A stretch of DNA of 64,000 nt from Nitrospirillum amazonense (GCF_007828035.1 NZ_VITV01000001.1:496001-560000), one strand, 5' to 3'. Counted from the first letter of the stretch, positions 51,080 to 59,949 are shown. Notes: a model not told the origin generated them from the sequence alone. A program made the numbers and translations.

Positions 51080-53452
51080 ATGAGGTCAGGGGTCAGTTCA
51101 TCGCACGGCACCGCCAGAGGGGGCCACGCCGGCAGCCTGCGGCGCGCCAGCGGCTGGATCGCCGCCCTGGTCGTCGTCGCGTCGGTCGCCCTGGTGGCGG
51201 CCGCGACCTACAACATGGCCCTGTTCAGCCGCGTGGACAGGTCGCTGGATGAGACGCCAGCCGCCGCCGCCGCCAAATCCCGCGCCCTGGATGAGGCGCG
51301 GTCGGCCCTGGGTAACGGCGGGCTTCTGAACGCGCTGGCCGTGTACGCCGAAACCGGCAGCGCCCAGGCGCGGGCCGACATCGCCCAGGCGCTGGAAACA
51401 GCGGACCGTAACGTCCGCGCCTTCGAAGGCAACCGCCTGACCACGGCCGAATCAGATCTGGCGCGCGACCTGCACCGCCTGATCGACCGCTATCGCGCGG
51501 CGGTGAATGCCGCCGGCGACAAGCCGCAGGCCCTGTCCGGCGCCACCGGCCTGTCGCTGATGACCCTGCATGCCGCCGTGGCCGACCGCATCGCCCAGCT
51601 GCGCCGGCAGGAGGTGCAGACCACGGCCGATGTCCTGGCCGGCCCCGCCCGCGCCGGCTTTTGGCTGGGAATCGCCGCCGTGGGCGCCATGCTGGCCACG
51701 GCGGCGGCGGCCCTGTGGCTGATCCGCCTGCGCCTGCTGGTACCATTGGCCCAGTTGCGCGACAGCGTGGGCGGAGTCGCCCGGGGGGATTGGCGCGTGC
51801 CCGTGGCCGGCACCGACCGCGTGGATGAACTGGGCGACATGGCGCGCGCCATCGAGGGCTTCCGCCGCCAGGTGGCCGATCTGCCCGACGTGTCCATCAT
51901 CACTGAGAACGGGCGCGTGCGCCTGAAGTTCGACGGCAATGCCGGCGACCTGTTCGACCAGTTGACCGCCCGCCTGCGCAGCGCCGGTGACACCCTGGCC
52001 GGCAATGGCGACGCCGTGTCCACCCTGGTGGCCGACACCCGGCGCGACCTGACCGGCCTGCTGAGCGGCACCCAGCGCGACCTCACGGAATTGCTGGGGG
52101 ACACCCGGCAGGAGCTGGCCGACAGCGTGCGCCGCATGGGCGAGCTGTGCGGCGCCGTGGCCAAGGCCGCCGGCGACAGCAACCGCGAGATCAAGGAGGC
52201 GACGGAGCTGTTGAGCCGCGCCGCCCTGCAGGTCCACGCCTTCGACGACCGCGGCGGCGGTGGCGGGCTGGACAACTTGGTGGAGGCGCTGCGGCGCAAC
52301 GCCGACCTGGTGGCCAACACCGTGCTGACCGCGGGCGAGGACGTGGGCCGCGTCGTGCGCGGCCTGTCGGAGACGGAGGGGGAGCTGCGCCGCGCCACAA
52401 GCCAGGCGCAAGAGGCCAACGAGCGCATGAACAGCGCCATGGGCGACCTGCAGAACAAGCTGCTGGCCTCGGTCAAGCTGCTGCGCGCCTCGGGCGAGAT
52501 GCTGGCGAGCAGCTCGGCGGAGGCCACGGCCGGCCTGACGCGCGCGACGGAAGCGGTGGGCAACAGCGACCGCAACCTGCAGGCCGCCTTGGCCCACGCC
52601 GGCGATCGGCTGGAACGGGTGACGGGCCGGGTGGAAGGCTCCGCCGAATTGCTGCGCGGCACGGCGGATGAGGTCACGCGCAACCTGTCGGGCGCGCTGG
52701 ACGGCCTGAACCGCGCCAACCGCCTAATCGAGACGGCAGCCGAGGCCAATAGCACCCGCCTGGAGCCGGTGGCGGAAAGCCTGGCGGCGGTACAGCGCGA
52801 CCTGGCGGGGGCCGCCGCGGGCGTGGCGCTGCGCGCGGGCGAGATGACCCGCACCCTGGACAGCCTCGGCAAGATATCGGAGGCCATGCGCGCCGAGCTG
52901 GAACGCCGCAGCGCCGATCCTGACCAGAAGGCCGCCGCGGACGAGGCCATCGCGCGGCTGGAGGCCACGGCCCACGCCCTGGGCGACCGGGCCGGCAGCA
53001 TCGGCGACACCGCCACCCGCCTGTCGGACATGCTGGCCGCCGGCCTGGGCGACGCCGGGACGCGGGTGGAGCAAGCGGTGCGCGACCTGCAGCGGGAGGC
53101 CACCAGCCTGGCGACCGACGCCAGCGGCGCCACCAACGCCCTGAACCGCGCCCTGGCCCGCCAGGACGAGGCGACGGAATCCCTGCGCGCGCTGACCAGC
53201 GGACTGACGGAGGCACTTACACCCCGCGTCGATCCCAACCTGGCGACCGTGCAATCCCTGGCCGACGGCCTGCGTATCCGCATGGAGGCGGCCGACCGCA
53301 CCATCCGCGGCCTGCTGGACCTGACCGGTGACCTGAAGGCCCTGGTCGACAGCAGCCGCGCCCACGAGCAGGCCAGCACCGCCGCCACCAAGGATCTGGG
53401 CGATCGGCTTGCTGCCATCGCCGATCAACTGCGCGCCACCGCCGGCAGCTGA
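51080..53452 (+). CDS. Large HAMP-domain membrane protein with long coiled coil
   Basis: 790 residues from ATG 51080 with GGGGGG upstream. Helix 1 (about 25-43), a periplasmic helical region of 150 residues, helix 2 (about 192-215), then a HAMP domain (about 213-265: LVPLAQLRDSVGGVARGDWRVPVAGTDRVDELGDMARAIEGF). The remaining 500 residues are a heptad-rich coiled coil with many Ala, Asp and Arg. The methyl-accepting signalling tip (E..NLLALNAAIEAARAGE) is not seen, nor a kinase, GGDEF or other output domain. It resembles a chemoreceptor in architecture but is not one by motif. A scaffold or sensor function is inference. Confidence 0.8.
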   Translation: MRSGVSSSHGTARGGHAGSLRRASGWIAALVVVASVALVAAATYNMALFSRVDRSLDETPAAAAAKSRALDEARSALGNGGLLNALAVYAETGSAQARADIAQALETADRNVRAFEGNRLTTAESDLARDLHRLIDRYRAAVNAAGDKPQALSGATGLSLMTLHAAVADRIAQLRRQEVQTTADVLAGPARAGFWLGIAAVGAMLATAAAALWLIRLRLLVPLAQLRDSVGGVARGDWRVPVAGTDRVDELGDMARAIEGFRRQVADLPDVSIITENGRVRLKFDGNAGDLFDQLTARLRSAGDTLAGNGDAVSTLVADTRRDLTGLLSGTQRDLTELLGDTRQELADSVRRMGELCGAVAKAAGDSNREIKEATELLSRAALQVHAFDDRGGGGGLDNLVEALRRNADLVANTVLTAGEDVGRVVRGLSETEGELRRATSQAQEANERMNSAMGDLQNKLLASVKLLRASGEMLASSSAEATAGLTRATEAVGNSDRNLQAALAHAGDRLERVTGRVEGSAELLRGTADEVTRNLSGALDGLNRANRLIETAAEANSTRLEPVAESLAAVQRDLAGAAAGVALRAGEMTRTLDSLGKISEAMRAELERRSADPDQKAAADEAIARLEATAHALGDRAGSIGDTATRLSDMLAAGLGDAGTRVEQAVRDLQREATSLATDASGATNALNRALARQDEATESLRALTSGLTEALTPRVDPNLATVQSLADGLRIRMEAADRTIRGLLDLTGDLKALVDSSRAHEQASTAATKDLGDRLAAIADQLRATAGS

Positions 53453-53482
53453 GGCCAGCCCGGCGCCATTCCCGGTAAAGAA

Positions 53483-53512
53483 GAGGGCGACGGCCGGCCG
53501 GCCGTCGCCCTC
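53483..53512. terminator. Bidirectional terminator palindrome
   Basis: Perfect 30-base palindrome (GAGGGCGACGGCCGG and its complement) between the convergent HAMP and lipoprotein genes, 30 bases past the first stop and 22 bases past the second. Flanking AAAGAA gives a short T-rich tail on the minus strand. Confidence 0.75.
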
Positions 53513-53534
53513 ATCGCATCAGCGGAAGGTTCGC

Positions 53535-53984
53535 TTACTTCGCCGCCGGCGCCGCAGGGGCCGCGGCGGGCGCGGACGTTGGGGCCGGCGCGGTGGCGCC
53601 CACGGGCACCAGCGTGACATTCACCGGGCTGTCGTACTTGTTGTCGGCACCGCTGGCGCTGTCGATGGCCCAGCCGATACCGCCGCCGGCCAGGATATTG
53701 CCGACGGTGGCGCCGGCCGTGCCGGACTTGTTCAGGAAGGTCGCTTCCTGGAAGCCATCCTTGGTGCAACGGATGGTGATGTCGTGCTTGGTCTTCTTCA
53801 CCGTGGCCGACGCCGGGGTCTGGCTGACCCGGGCGATGACCGTGCCTTCCCGTTCCAGGGCGCAACTGGCACCGGCGGGATTGGTGTTCACAGTGATTTC
53901 CTGGGAGGTGCCCTCGATGATGGAGGAGCAGGCCGACAGGCTGAATATGGCCAAAGTAGCAGCAAGCGCTAACCGAATATGCAT
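53535..53984 (-). CDS. PEGA-like exported lipoprotein
   Basis: 149 residues. Signal MHIRLALAATLAIFSLSAC with lipobox LSAC (Cys19). The mature part has ITVNTNPAGASCALEREGTVIARVSQTPASATVKKTKHDITIRCTKDGFQEA, a PEGA-like beta sandwich with two Cys that could pair, then a Gly-rich segment AGATVGNILAGGGIGWAIDSASGADN and an Ala/Pro tail. This type is common in proteobacteria, function unknown. The ribosome-binding site is weak. Confidence 0.8.
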   Translation of the reverse strand: MHIRLALAATLAIFSLSACSSIIEGTSQEITVNTNPAGASCALEREGTVIARVSQTPASATVKKTKHDITIRCTKDGFQEATFLNKSGTAGATVGNILAGGGIGWAIDSASGADNKYDSPVNVTLVPVGATAPAPTSAPAAAPAAPAAK

Positions 53985-54078
53985 GAGGATTCACCACTAA
54001 GGAGATAGCAATCTCCCGAGCATATTGATTGCCGATTTGTGATTCATTGCATGATTGTGGTTAATGGTAGCCGCAAAT

Positions 54079-54108
54079 GGCGGCATAATGTCGCAGCGTC
54101 ATGCCGCC
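54079..54108 (-). terminator. Hairpin downstream of the HxlR gene
   Basis: Perfect 8-bp stem GGCGGCAT/ATGCCGCC (54079-54086, 54101-54108), followed on the minus strand by ATTTG. It lies six bases past the HxlR stop. No long T-tract. Confidence 0.45.
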
Positions 54109-54113
54109 CCATC

Positions 54114-54551
54114 CTATGCGGGGTCGTCACCCAGTGCCGCGTCGTACGCCCGGCGGCTGGCGCGGATGGCGGGCTGGTGAAGGGCGGCCCATTGGGCGAG
54201 TTGCGCCAGGTGGGCGGAGAAGCTGCGGCCCAGGTCCGTCAGAGCGTATTCCACTTGCGGCGGGGTGGTGGGGAACACGGTACGGCGGGCCAGGCCGTCG
54301 CGTTCCAGCTTGCGCAGGGTCTGGGCCAGCATGCGCTGGGAAATGCCCTCGATGGCGCGGCGCAGGGCGTTGAAACGGGCGGGGCCACCGTCCAGGTGAC
54401 GAATGACCAGGACGCTCCACGCGTCACCCAGGCGGTCCAGGACATCGCGCACGGGGCAGACGCCATCCTCCGCGTCGGGGCGATATCCCGCGGCCACCAC
54501 ATCCCCGGCGATGACGGGTTCCACAGTTGCTTCGGGCGTGCATCCGTCCAT
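54114..54551 (-). CDS. HxlR family transcriptional regulator
   Basis: 145 residues from ATG 54551. The HxlR winged helix is CPVRDVLDRLGDAWSVLVIRHLDGGPARFNALRRAIEGISQRMLAQTLRKLERDGLARRTV, with the Cys in the first position that senses redox or electrophiles in HypR/YodB-like members. A second Cys is at residue 4. It is divergent from a NAD(P)-binding protein gene, the common arrangement of HxlR with quinone or NAD(P) reductases. Confidence 0.92.
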   Translation of the reverse strand: MDGCTPEATVEPVIAGDVVAAGYRPDAEDGVCPVRDVLDRLGDAWSVLVIRHLDGGPARFNALRRAIEGISQRMLAQTLRKLERDGLARRTVFPTTPPQVEYALTDLGRSFSAHLAQLAQWAALHQPAIRASRRAYDAALGDDPA

Positions 54552-54661
54552 GAGTGTCTCTGTCCTGAGCGCGTCAATTCCTATGGGGGCGGGTGGTAAT
54601 GCCACGATAACCAGGGCACCGAAACGTGCCTTCTTTAAACCTGGCAGTCAAAATGGCATCT

Positions 54662-54678
54662 GGTTACCGAACGTAACC
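54662..54678. promoter_or_regulatory. Candidate HxlR operator
   Basis: Perfect GGTTAC-N5-GTAACC inverted repeat (54662-54678), 48 bases before the NAD(P)-binding gene start and 111 bases before the HxlR start. This size fits a dimeric HxlR site. Binding is inference. Confidence 0.6.
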
Positions 54679-54725
54679 TAGTCCGCTGCGCGACAATCCG
54701 CCAGCGCTCAAACCGGAGACATCCC

Positions 54726-55340
54726 ATGAAAGTCGCCCTGATCGGCGCCACCGGCAATGTCGGCACCCGCGTTCTGGCGGAGCTGCGCCGCCGCGGTCAC
54801 ACCGTCACCGCCATCGCCCGCGACGTGGCCAAGGTACCGGTCCAGGATGGCGTGACGGCCAAGTCCGGCGACACCAACGACGCCGCCGGCCTGGCCCCTT
54901 CGCTGGCCGGCCACGACGCGGTCATCAGCAGCACCCGCTTCCAGGGTCTGGACCTGACCTCGCTGCTCAGCGCCATCAAGACCGCCGGCGTCAAGCGCCT
55001 GCTGATGGTCGGCGGCGCCGGCTCGCTGGAGGTGGCGCCGGGCGTGGCGCTGATCGACACGCCGGAATTCCCGCCCGCCTATAAGGCGGAGGCCGGCGCC
55101 GGCCGCGACGTGCTGAACGCGCTGCGCCAGGGCGACATCGGCGTGGAATGGACCTTCCTGTCGCCGTCCGCCTTCTTCTTCGCCGGGGAGCGCACCGGCC
55201 GCTTCCGCCTGGCTGACGACCAGTTGCTGGTCGACGCCACGGGCAAGAGCCAGGTCAGCTATGAGGATTTCGCGGTCGCGCTGGTGGATGAGGTGGAAAG
55301 CCCGGCGCACGCCAACCGCCGCTTCACCGTCGGTTATTGA
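54726..55340 (+). CDS. NAD(P)-binding Rossmann protein (atypical SDR)
   Basis: 204 residues. N-terminal MKVALIGATGNVGTRVLAELRRRGH is an NAD(P)-binding fold, with KRLLMVGGAGSLEV and a final HANRRFTVGY. This is the YwnB/anti-azurin-like group of atypical SDRs that lacks the classical YxxxK. Probably a flavin- or quinone-type reductase linked to stress, controlled by the divergent HxlR. A hairpin terminator follows at 55354. Confidence 0.88.
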   Translation: MKVALIGATGNVGTRVLAELRRRGHTVTAIARDVAKVPVQDGVTAKSGDTNDAAGLAPSLAGHDAVISSTRFQGLDLTSLLSAIKTAGVKRLLMVGGAGSLEVAPGVALIDTPEFPPAYKAEAGAGRDVLNALRQGDIGVEWTFLSPSAFFFAGERTGRFRLADDQLLVDATGKSQVSYEDFAVALVDEVESPAHANRRFTVGY

Positions 55341-55353
55341 TAAGGCTGAGGAA

Positions 55354-55397
55354 ACGGGGTGCGGCCATCCGCCGCCCCCGTCTGCCTTTGGTTTTGA
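55354..55397 (+). terminator. Terminator after the NAD(P)-binding gene
   Basis: Stem of about 11 bp (ACGGGG-T-GCGGC with GCCGC-C-CCCGT, 55354-55381) followed by CTGCCTTTGGTTTTG. One internal mismatch. Confidence 0.6.
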
Positions 55398-55574
55398 TGC
55401 GGCGCAACAAAAATTACTCGGACAGGGAATGGTTTTCCGGGAATGCATCCGACATCCTGGTCATCCCTTCGTCCGGGTATCGGTCCGCCGCTAAAGTCCT
55501 GCAACCATCCCGCCCATCGACCGGTCCCGGTGCTTCCCCCCTTTTGGCTCTGAACGCCTGGGAGTAGTGCCGAC

Positions 55575-56318
55575 ATGAATCGTGACGAGATCCTCTCCGC
55601 CAGTTCCATGCCCCTGTTCAGCCCCAGCTATCCGCGGGGGCCCTACCGCTTCATTCGCCGCGAATATCTGATCATCACCTATGAAAGCGACCCGGAAGCC
55701 ATCCGCCGGGCCCTGCCGGAACCGCTGGAGCCGGCGCCGGGCAACCTGTGCTTCTATGAATGGATGAAGATGCCGGATAGCTCCGGCTTTGGCGATTATG
55801 AGGAGAGCGGCACCGGCATCGTCGCCCAGTTCAATGGTGAGCCCTGCAACTTCTCGGTCCAGATGTACCTGGACGATGAGCCGCCCATCACCGCCGGCCG
55901 CGAGATCTGGGGCTTCCCCAAGAAGTACGGCATCCCCCGCCTGAAGGTGCAGAAGGACACCCTGACCGGCACGCTGCACTACGACGAAGAGCGGGTGGCC
56001 ATGGGCACCATGACCTACAAGCACTTCAGCCTGGCCGACCGGCTGGATGAGGTGGCCAAGGGCATCGGCAAGCTGAACGTGAACCTGAAGTTCATTCCCG
56101 ACGTGGACGGCGGCCCCAAGGTGGCCCAGCTGGTGGGCTACAACCTGACCGACATCCATGTCCACGGCGCCTGGGACGGCCCGGCCCGCCTGCACCTGAT
56201 GCCTCACGTCAACTGCCGCGTGGCCGACCTGCCGGTACGCCGCATCGTCGGCGGCCGCCACCAGGTGGTGGACTTCACCCTGCCCTTCGGCCGGGTGCTG
56301 CACGATTACATGGCCTGA
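55575..56318 (+). CDS. adc: Acetoacetate decarboxylase
   Basis: 247 residues. The Schiff-base lysine is Lys116 and the pKa-lowering partner Lys117 in AGREIWGFPKKYG, exactly the motif of clostridial ADC. FYEWMKMPDSSGFGDYEESG and the end HVNCRVADLPVRRIVGGRHQVVDFTLPFGRVLHDY are also typical. It decarboxylates acetoacetate to acetone and CO2. No CoA transferase or thiolase is next to it; the AtoE-like permease at 27600 could supply acetoacetate but is far away. It may belong to a wider ADC-like family with other substrates. Confidence 0.92.
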   Translation: MNRDEILSASSMPLFSPSYPRGPYRFIRREYLIITYESDPEAIRRALPEPLEPAPGNLCFYEWMKMPDSSGFGDYEESGTGIVAQFNGEPCNFSVQMYLDDEPPITAGREIWGFPKKYGIPRLKVQKDTLTGTLHYDEERVAMGTMTYKHFSLADRLDEVAKGIGKLNVNLKFIPDVDGGPKVAQLVGYNLTDIHVHGAWDGPARLHLMPHVNCRVADLPVRRIVGGRHQVVDFTLPFGRVLHDYMA

Positions 56319-56326
56319 TGCGGCGC

Positions 56327-56351
56327 GGGTGGGCGCATCCCTCGCCCACCC
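56327..56351. terminator. Hairpin between convergent adc and lysE-type genes
   Basis: Perfect 9-bp stem GGGTGGGCG/CGCCCACCC (56327-56335, 56343-56351), 7-base loop, placed between two stops and usable by both. Confidence 0.65.
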
Positions 56352-56372
56352 ATTCCCGACCCAATCGTGGCG

Positions 56373-57035
56373 TCAGCGCGCCAGGGCCGCGTCGCGCACG
56401 GCGTCGGCCACCAGGCGCAGGCCCAACGCCCCCATGACCGTTCCCGTCACCCGGTCGATGCCGCCCTTGGCCTTCAGATAGGCGCGGCGCGGCGCCGCCG
56501 CCGAAAAGGCCGCGGCCACCACGCCGTACCAGCCGGCCTCGATCAGGAAAATCACCGGCGGCAGAACCAGCAGCAGGTGGGACGGCGGCCCCCCAAGCTC
56601 GGACTGGGCGGGCAATAGCGCCGCGAAGATGCTGGCGTAGGCGATGGCGGTCTTGGGATTGCTGAGCTGGGTCGCCAACGCCACGACGAAGGCCCGGCCC
56701 AGGGAAGGGGCGCGGCCCTGGGCCGGCGTGTCCGCGCTCATGGCCAGCGGTGTACCGGCGCCCCGCCACATGCGCAGGGCGAGGTAAAGAAGGTAGAGGC
56801 CCCCGGCCAGGCGCAGCGCCATGTTCAGCCACGCCACTTGGGTCAGCAGCGCGGTCAGGCCCAGCAGGGCCAGGGTTCCGAAGAAGGTGCCGCCCACGCC
56901 CATGCCGACGGCGGCGGCCAGGCCATTGCGGCGGGACTGGGTGACGGCCGTGCGGGTGACCAGCACGAAACTGGGACCAGGGGCCATGGCCCCCAGCAGC
57001 AAAGCGACGAGGATGGGGATCAAGCTGGCAAGCAT
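56373..57035 (-). CDS. LysE/RhtB family amino-acid exporter
   Basis: 220 residues from ATG 57035. Six helices expected. GAMAPGPSFVLVTRTAVTQSRRNGLAAAVGMGVG is the LysE signature, and LATQLSNPKTAIAYASIFAALLP the second conserved block. It exports amino acids or similar small metabolites. It lies alone; no regulator of ArgP type is adjacent. Downstream of the MFS gene on the same strand, 144 bases away. Confidence 0.92.
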   Translation of the reverse strand: MLASLIPILVALLLGAMAPGPSFVLVTRTAVTQSRRNGLAAAVGMGVGGTFFGTLALLGLTALLTQVAWLNMALRLAGGLYLLYLALRMWRGAGTPLAMSADTPAQGRAPSLGRAFVVALATQLSNPKTAIAYASIFAALLPAQSELGGPPSHLLLVLPPVIFLIEAGWYGVVAAAFSAAAPRRAYLKAKGGIDRVTGTVMGALGLRLVADAVRDAALAR

Positions 57036-57179
57036 AGGGCGCCCTTTCCATTCAAAACGGGTGGATGGCCCAGGCGTGCGGCACGAAGGTGCGCCCGCGC
57101 TTCCCGATGGTGCCCCATCCAGCCCCGTTCCGGGGCCTGCGCCAGTCACGCGGAGGGGAAGAGCGTAACCGTCACCCCC

Positions 57180-58493
57180 CTAGCCCGCAACCATGGTGCG
57201 CCGGTCCGCCCGCCGGCCGAAGATCAGCGCCGTGCACAGGATGACCGCGCCACACGCGGCCATGACCAAGGGCGTGGGCAAGAGGTTCAACAACGTCGGC
57301 GCCGCCGTCATGGCCACCAGCGTTCCCAGGCAGTCCAGCACCAGGAACAGGCGGAAGACGGCGGCGATCTCACCCCCGCTGAAGCGTGTCTGGCGTAGAG
57401 TGGTCAGAGGGATTTGGCACACCGGGCCGCCTGTCGCCGTGGCTACGGCCGACAGCGCGATGGCGGGCAATGTCCATGGCACGGGCACGAACGTGGCCAG
57501 CGCCATGACGACGAAGCCGCCGCCCACCAGCACGTCGCCCGCGACCACCAGGGCCATGGGCCGGCGGGTCAGCACACCCCCTGGCGGCAGGCTGCCCACC
57601 ACCAGGTTGCTGATCAGGTTGCCGGCGCCATAGGCCGAGAACAGCAGGGCCAGGGCGGACAGGCCGCTGAGGCCGAACCCGGCCAAACCCTGCTGACGCA
57701 CCAGCAGGGGCAGCGACAGCCAAATGGTCAGCGTCCACAGGCCGCCGGTCAGGCCGCTGCGCCACAGCAGATAGGTGAAGGGCGGCTCCCGCCGCACCAG
57801 GCGCCAGCCAGCAAGCAAGCGCCCCGCGAGGGTGTCCGCCGCCGCGGCCGCGTGCACAGGCGCCTTCCCCGCCGGGTCGGCGAGATGCGACCGGACACTG
57901 AACACGGCGCAGGCCGATGCCAGGAAGCTGAGGCCGTTCACCCCCATCAGCGCCACCGGCGGCATCAGCGTCGCCAGGGCGCCCGCCAGCGTGGGACCGA
58001 CCAGGCGTGCCAGACGCAAGGTGCCATCGAACAGGGCGTTGGTGGCGGCCAGCAGGCTGCGGTCCGCCGTCAGCCGTGGCAGCGAGGCCTGCAGCGCCGG
58101 GTCGAACAACCCCGCCAGGGCGGATAGCGCCACCGATGGCACCACCAGGGTCCACAGGGTGAGTTGGCCGGTCAGTGCCGCCAGCACCGGCACCGCTGCC
58201 AAGCCGGCGCGCGCCAAGTCGGCCGCCATCATGACACTGCCCTGGTCCCAGCGTTCCACCCAGGCGCCCGCCAGCAGCGCCACCGTCATCAGCGCCACCG
58301 TGTCGGCCGCCGCGACATAGCCGGTGTCTGGCCCTACCAGCCCCACGGCCAGCCAGACCAGCGCCATTTGATGCAACTGGTCCCCCACCGCCGACAGCGA
58401 CAACGCGCCCCATAGACGGGCGATGGGGCCGTAGGCCAAAGGTTTCAGCAGGCGCATCGAAAGAACGTCGGGAATAGGGGCCGCGTGGGTCAC
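57180..58493 (-). CDS. MFS transporter (MFS_3-like)
   Basis: 437 residues from GTG 58493, whose AGGAAG site is almost adjacent; ATG 58457 is an alternative twelve codons later without a site. PIARLWGALSLSAVGDQLHQMALVWLAVGLVG and AGAWVERWDQGSVMMAADLARAG resemble the first half of enterobactin-exporter-like or macrolide-efflux MFS proteins. Twelve helices. Probably an efflux pump; substrate unknown. Confidence 0.85.
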   Translation of the reverse strand: MTHAAPIPDVLSMRLLKPLAYGPIARLWGALSLSAVGDQLHQMALVWLAVGLVGPDTGYVAAADTVALMTVALLAGAWVERWDQGSVMMAADLARAGLAAVPVLAALTGQLTLWTLVVPSVALSALAGLFDPALQASLPRLTADRSLLAATNALFDGTLRLARLVGPTLAGALATLMPPVALMGVNGLSFLASACAVFSVRSHLADPAGKAPVHAAAAADTLAGRLLAGWRLVRREPPFTYLLWRSGLTGGLWTLTIWLSLPLLVRQQGLAGFGLSGLSALALLFSAYGAGNLISNLVVGSLPPGGVLTRRPMALVVAGDVLVGGGFVVMALATFVPVPWTLPAIALSAVATATGGPVCQIPLTTLRQTRFSGGEIAAVFRLFLVLDCLGTLVAMTAAPTLLNLLPTPLVMAACGAVILCTALIFGRRADRRTMVAG

Positions 58494-59300
58494 TTCCTGC
58501 TTACAGCAAGCGACCGGCCTGTCCAGTGCCGTTCCCGACAGTCAGCCCCCCACAGCCTAAAGCTTCATAGGGCCGTCGCGTCTGCACAGCTTTGCGGCAA
58601 CATGCCTGTAACAATCCTGAATTGCCCAATCGCTGTGCGCCCGATTCACCGTTGCCTCTGCCGAAATGCTTATATCGCAGCCGCGAACGAACTGGCCCGG
58701 TTATTGCTGATAAACCCTGACAGAGTGAAAACGGTCTCATCCCCTGAAAAATGGGGCTGGAACCGGGGTTTTGGCAGTTGGGTCGATAAAAGAGAAACGC
58801 AAGCAGACTTCCATCCACTTCTCAATTTGACAGAGACGCATGACGAAACGGGCCGTCACCATCATTGTCAAAAATATTCTCCGGGCTCCAGGCTGCGCTG
58901 ACCTGGTGGCCGGCCGGCATGCCGGTAAGATTCCGACTCTCGATACTCAGTATTTTGCTAATGATATTGCAGATATGGCCGCCCACGCGGGCGGCCATTC
59001 ATATTTTCGGCGATCATTTCCTTTCACACCCCCATCAACCAGAGCATGAGGACACGCCCCGGGAGCCGCGCGCGGCGCTGACCCGGCAGCGCACCCCTGT
59101 ACCGGCGACTACACGGAAATTGTGCGACGCACACGTCCGAAGCCGCCGCCGACTACCCCACTCCGCCCGCCGGGCCCGGCCCGGCGGGCCGGAGACGACA
59201 AGTCCCGCCGCTTAAAACCATAAGTGGCACGGGCGCGCACCGTCAGGCAGCGGGCGTCCGTCGATACAGGACCATAAAAACGGAACAGGAGAGCCTTGCC
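58494..59300. other. 807-bp region without a recognised gene
   Basis: This is the longest gap in the window. Reading frames exist (for example 58485-58901) but have no ribosome-binding site, no GC3 bias and no family resemblance. Stretches at 58660-58880 and 58920-59030 are AT-richer. Two palindromic elements are seen: CCGGCATGCCGG at 58914-58925 and the hairpin at 58975-58998. The promoter of the RidA operon must lie in its end. An untranslated RNA cannot be excluded. Confidence 0.5.
58975..58998. terminator. Strong isolated hairpin in the 807-bp gap
   Basis: Perfect 10-bp stem ATGGCCGCCC/GGGCGGCCAT with loop ACGC, followed by TCATATTTTCGG. It has the shape of a terminator although no gene precedes it on the plus strand, so it could end a small RNA. 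Confidence 0.45.
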
Positions 59301-59867
59301 TTGACCACCCATTCCACCCGCAGCCCCGAGCGCCGCATGGCCCGCTTCTTGGGCGCCCTGGCCCTGACCGCCGTGCTGGCCGGCATCATCACAGAAGCCG
59401 GCATCATCTCATCCAGCGGAACGGCGACGGCCAAGCAGCCCATCACCCGCACCGACGCCGCCGGCGGCTTTCCCATCTCCGCCGCCGTATCCGTGCCGGC
59501 GGGATCGGACGTGGTGTACCTCAGCGGCATGACGCCGTCGGTGGCCGACCCCAACGCGCCCAAGGGCAGTCCGCAGGCCTATGGCGACACCGCCATCCAG
59601 ACCGTCAGCACCCTGAACAAGATCAAGGAGGCGCTGGCCGCCCAGAAGCTGACCCTGGGCGACGTGGTCATGATGCACGTCTACCTGGTGGGCGATCCGG
59701 CCCATGACGGCAAGATGGATTTCGCCGGCATGATGTCCGGCTACACGCAGTTCTTCGGCACCGCTGACCAGCCCAACAAGCCCGCCCGCACCACCGTGCA
59801 GGTGGCGGGCCTGGCGGCCCCCGGCCTGATGGTCGAGATCGAGGTGATCGCCGCCCGCGCGCCCTGA
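59301..59867 (+). CDS. Exported RidA/YjgF family protein
   Basis: 188 residues from TTG 59301, with AGGAGAG seven bases upstream. Usual RidA proteins have about 130 residues; this one has a 47-residue N-terminal extension with basic start (RSPERRMARF) and hydrophobic core LGALALTAVLAGIITEAGII, then SSSGTATAKQ, which reads as a signal peptide or membrane anchor. The RidA domain has VVYLSGMTPS, NLNKIKEALAAQKLTLGDVVMMHVYLV-like helix, and Arg163 in PARTTVQVAGLAAPGLMVEIEVIA, equivalent to the imine-carboxylate-binding Arg of RidA. RidA hydrolyses imines/enamines. First gene of the unit with an amine oxidase and cytochrome c. Confidence 0.88.
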   Translation: MTTHSTRSPERRMARFLGALALTAVLAGIITEAGIISSSGTATAKQPITRTDAAGGFPISAAVSVPAGSDVVYLSGMTPSVADPNAPKGSPQAYGDTAIQTVSTLNKIKEALAAQKLTLGDVVMMHVYLVGDPAHDGKMDFAGMMSGYTQFFGTADQPNKPARTTVQVAGLAAPGLMVEIEVIAARAP

Positions 59868-59949
59868 CGCCGTTCAGGCGGCCCAAGGGCCTGGTGACGC
59901 CCGCCGCGAACCGGCGGGCGGTCCCGCGATGCGGACAAGGAGGGTGCAT

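Noticed and set aside
51080-53452. Methyl-accepting chemotaxis protein
   Set aside because: HAMP and coiled coil are present but the highly conserved signalling-tip motif is not.
58485-58901. Open frame of 138 codons in the large gap
   Set aside because: No ribosome-binding site, no third-position GC bias and no family-like features; it overlaps the start of the MFS gene on the other strand.
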